A stretch of 64,000 nucleotides of DNA from Blepharisma stoltei (Eukaryota; Ciliophora; Heterotrichea; Heterotrichida; Blepharismidae). The DNA is taken from the NCBI GenBank assembly GCA_914767885.1, contig CAJZBQ010000044.1:434001-498000 (forward strand), read 5' to 3'. Position numbers and translations under genes: made by a program. Shown piece after piece: positions 61,662 to 64,000 of this stretch. The notes under the pieces were generated by a model that saw only the letters and a program-made list of their open reading frames with translations, did not search any database and was not told the DNA's origin. Positions within the stretch are counted from its first letter, which is position 1. Each line of letters begins with the position of its first letter.

Positions 61662-64000
61662 ATGGAAAGAGAGTACCTTGAGAAATGACTAAATGATATA
61701 GACAATTCGATTAAAGAAGAAGAGCAAGGATTAGAAAATCTACAAGAAGCTGCCTTATGGCCAGGGGCAAGCACACTGTCGTTATCGTTATCAATACTTA
61801 TCTATAAGGACTATAGAAGTTTCCTATGTTTGGCGCTGTAATGCCGATAAATTCTGATCGGAATTTATCGGTTTGGTTGCACCAAATCAATGCCTTGGTC
61901 GGACCAAAAAGCGATTTGGTCCGACGAACTTGGAAAGCTCCTGGGAAAATGTCTGCGCTTTCAGCGCTATATAGAGGAAACCTCTATATCTAATCGTAAT
62001 GCTCCCTTCACCTGCTCGTAGATTTTTATACGACCTTATAAAGGTTGCTCCTCTGGATAAGAGCGTACACTCGCACCCGGGTAGTTGAGTTAGTTGCATC
62101 ACCGTGCAGTATGCCAACAGGGTTGCCCGCGCTTGAAAATTCAAAAGTACTGAATTCTAGTAGACTCTTGACCAAGATAGAAATCAGTAGTCAGGGCTAA
62201 ACTCCTGGTTTCACGTAGGGTAATATTCAGGATTGCTTAAAAAGAATGCCACTAACAACTTCGAGACCCATCTATCACTGAGGCAAAAACTTGGCATTGG
62301 AGTAAAGATGCTGTCGGCCAACACAACACTGCTCTCTTCTCAAAAAAAGCCCCCGCCGCATACACATTCCCCAACACCATCATCTCTTCCTAATTATCCC
62401 CGTGCGCCCTATGGGATGCCAGCTACAGGAGCTAAGAGGGTGGGTTGGTTCGCCATGCCATTTTAATCTCTGGCAAGCACACTGTCAGAAATAGAAAATG
62501 AGTCCCAAGGCTTCAGCCATTTCTCAGAAAGCATCACTTCAGATGTAAAATTACCAGTAGAAGAGCGGCTAACTTACTACAAAGCTAGATCTCTAAGATC
62601 AATTCAGCAAAAGCGGCAGCAGCAAGTACAAGAAGAAATGGACAACCTAAAAAATCCTTTGATTTCAAAAAGGTCGCAAAAATTGGCCTCAAGCAATAGA
62701 GATGGAAAAATTGAAGATAGATTAATGCAGGAAGGGATAAAGCAAAAAATGCTGCAGATTAAAAAGGAAGCCCAGTTGTCGAAAGAGGCAAAAGTTCAGG
62801 CCAATCCAATAATAACTCCTTTAGCTGCAAGCTTAAAGCGGGAAGGAGACATTGTGGACAGACTTTTTGAATACCAAAAAATATATCAAGAAAAATTAGA
62901 AAATAAAAAAAATGATTCCCCAAAAGACTCCAAAGGCATCCCAAAAATAAATAAAATCAATGGGATTGAAAGCAAATATATGAAGCCGAATTCCCCAAAA
63001 ACAGTCTACGTGGAAACATTTTCATATAAACCCGAAGTCAATAAAAAATCAGAAATCCTGGCTTCAAAGTTAGGAGACCCTAAAGACAGGCTCCTGCAAA
63101 AGCCAAAGGAAAAAAATCTTGAGGACTCTGAGTATACATTTAAGCCATCTATAAATAGAAGAGAAAATGACCCAAATAAAATTGAATGATGGGAGTCATT
63201 ATATCAGCATGGCCAGTTTATAAAAGAAAAAAGAGAAAGAACAAAGGAAGAAATGGATAAAATTAGAGAAGATATTTATGGAAGTGATTTACTCTGAAAC
63301 TTTACTCATCTACGAATTTTATTATTATCGGTTTCGGTTTATCTTGTGCACACTTTTATCCAAAATGCCAAATATGACTTATAAAATTAAGGTCAGTCAC
63401 TTTGTCCAAGATTTTAGGACGTATAGGAGTTTTACCGCTTGTAAGAGCCGAGGAGTAAAACCCTTAGGTGGAATAGCGCTGAGTAAAGTATATATCAAGG
63501 TCAACGTGACCAGTGAAGGCTTTCTAGCTCTTTTATTGGGGTCTTTTGGAATACTTGCGTGGCAAGATGGCTTCTGATGTCATCAATTGGGAGTTAAAAG
63601 GGAGGTTTTGACATTAGAGATTATTACTTTAAAAATCTGATAATTAATGTTAATGACAAAATTAGAGAAGAGACCCAAATTTGACCTTTAAACCGACTAT
63701 AGTTACAAAAGGGCATAAGCAAGAAAGCAATGAAGAAAGGTTTAAAAGACTCGAAGCATGGAGTAAGCAAAAAGAGCAAAAAATAGAGGAAGCAAAAGCA
63801 CAGAATTCAAATAAAGATTTAGAAGGCTGTACTTTTGCTCCAAAAATCAATAAAAGACTTTCATCGAGCAAGCCAAAAATCGAAACAAAAGGAGTTGATA
63901 AGTTTTTACAAAGGCAAGGATTAGCTAAAAAGAATAAAAATGAAAATGATTCACCAAAGAAGTATCAAACTGAGACCCGTAATGAAGATATTTCGGCGGC
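61662..64000 (+). CDS. Charged repeat protein (partial, runs off the window)
   Basis: ATG at 61662; the 3' end lies beyond 64000. Two SINE-like insertions interrupt it (61781-62486 and about 63274-63671). The protein is Lys/Glu/Gln-rich and mostly helical or disordered. It carries repeated short blocks with an aromatic-Pro-Ile core: YTFKPSINRR, LTFKPTIVTK, CTFAPKINKR, spaced 90-100 residues apart, with EERLxxY/DRLxEYQ-like helices between (PVEERLTYYKARS, GDIVDRLFEYQKI, NEERFKRLEAWSKQ). Such F.P.I repeats occur in many ciliate and flagellate proteins of unknown function, some axonemal. The second insertion keeps frame only if one extra left-flank base is retained (KIRED|DPNLTFKP). Confidence 0.7.
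61781..62486 (+). mobile_element. SINE-like insertion S10, containing a nested TATAG element
   Basis: 706 bp flanked by the 15-bp repeat ggcaagcacactgtc (61766-61780 and 62472-62486). It ends in cgccatgccattttaatctc. At about 61816-61991 it contains a palindromic segment with ends TATAGAAGTTTCCTAT and, inward from the right, TATAGAGGTTTCCTCT, so a TATAG element seems to have inserted into it. Removal of the whole joins GASTLS|EIENESQ. Confidence 0.85.
63274..63671. mobile_element. SINE-like insertion S11
   Basis: About 398-399 bp flanked by the 14-bp repeat aaaattagagaaga (63259-63272 and 63658-63671). Removing exactly one repeat unit leaves the host frame off by one base; keeping one more left-flank base (T at 63273) restores it. 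Confidence 0.7.

Noticed and set aside
1-64000. CRISPR arrays, operons or prophage
   Set aside because: Gene content, 15-nt introns and TGA-as-Trp show a ciliate nuclear genome; regularly spaced repeats exist only inside the 9822-11102 element and are not spacer-like.

Overview
The window reads as germline (micronuclear) DNA of a heterotrich ciliate, most likely Blepharisma. The base composition is AT-rich. In-frame TGA codons fall exactly where tryptophan is expected (for example the W of the GTPase motif WDTAGQERF near 31517), and every recognisable gene ends in TAA or TAG. Introns are exactly 15 nt, GT...AG. Coding regions are also broken by many 80-1300 bp insertions. Taking these out by a simple rule (keep one copy of the flanking duplication) restores the reading frame in nearly every case, so I treat them as internal eliminated sequences (IESs). 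All coordinates are germline; the somatic genes would be the spliced versions described under each CDS. The genus assignment is inference from the code and the intron size.

Layout. 0.1-6.2 kb: mitochondrial-type J protein, TAF11-like TFIID subunit, two tandem ZIP metal transporters, CFAP100-like ciliary coiled-coil gene. 6.2-8.5 kb: intergenic, filled by three MITE-like elements. 8.6-18.5 kb: a third ZIP transporter, a PP2C phosphatase split by a 1.28 kb element, a protein with a CaaX-like C-terminus, a coiled-coil gene, a small ORF, a CAF1/CNOT7 deadenylase and a RING protein. 19.3-26.9 kb: C2H2 zinc-finger protein, S49 peptidase, a pseudogene and its intact paralogue, a PX-domain sorting nexin, a PI-PLC-X-like secreted protein. 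27-34.4 kb: an isolated SINE-like element, CDPK, Rab GTPase, Qa-SNARE, PLAC8-like protein, a second Rab-like gene. 34.5-42.2 kb: pentapeptide/WD40 protein, small secreted protein, metallo-beta-lactamase-fold hydrolase, VIT/vWA protein. 44-52 kb: coiled-coil protein, cyclic-nucleotide phosphodiesterase, third Rab-like gene, a hypothetical gene, CDC50-type flippase subunit. 52.1-59.1 kb: one long C2-domain gene resembling the centriolar protein C2CD3, interrupted six times. 59.6-64 kb: PH-domain protein kinase and a charged repeat protein cut off by the window edge.

The insertions fall into classes. (1) Three MITE-like families with termini CTCC...GGAG and a 3-bp TNA duplication (TAA, TTA, TGA and TCA all seen). 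They share an unusual plan: two direct copies of the terminal motif at one end and a hairpin at the other. (2) A family with TATAG...CTATA termini that leaves one TA. (3) Short unique TA-bounded IESs of 83-124 bp. (4) Eleven GC-richer, SINE-like insertions of 152-706 bp with 8-17 bp direct repeats; nine lie in coding sequence and are in-frame when removed together with one repeat copy, and one more sits at a stop codon. Class 4 is the most interesting feature: retroposon-like elements that behave as precisely removable IESs although they carry no fixed TA boundary.

The genes do not form an operon or a pathway. They are a dispersed eukaryotic housekeeping, signalling, trafficking and ciliary set, with short gaps between genes and both strands used.
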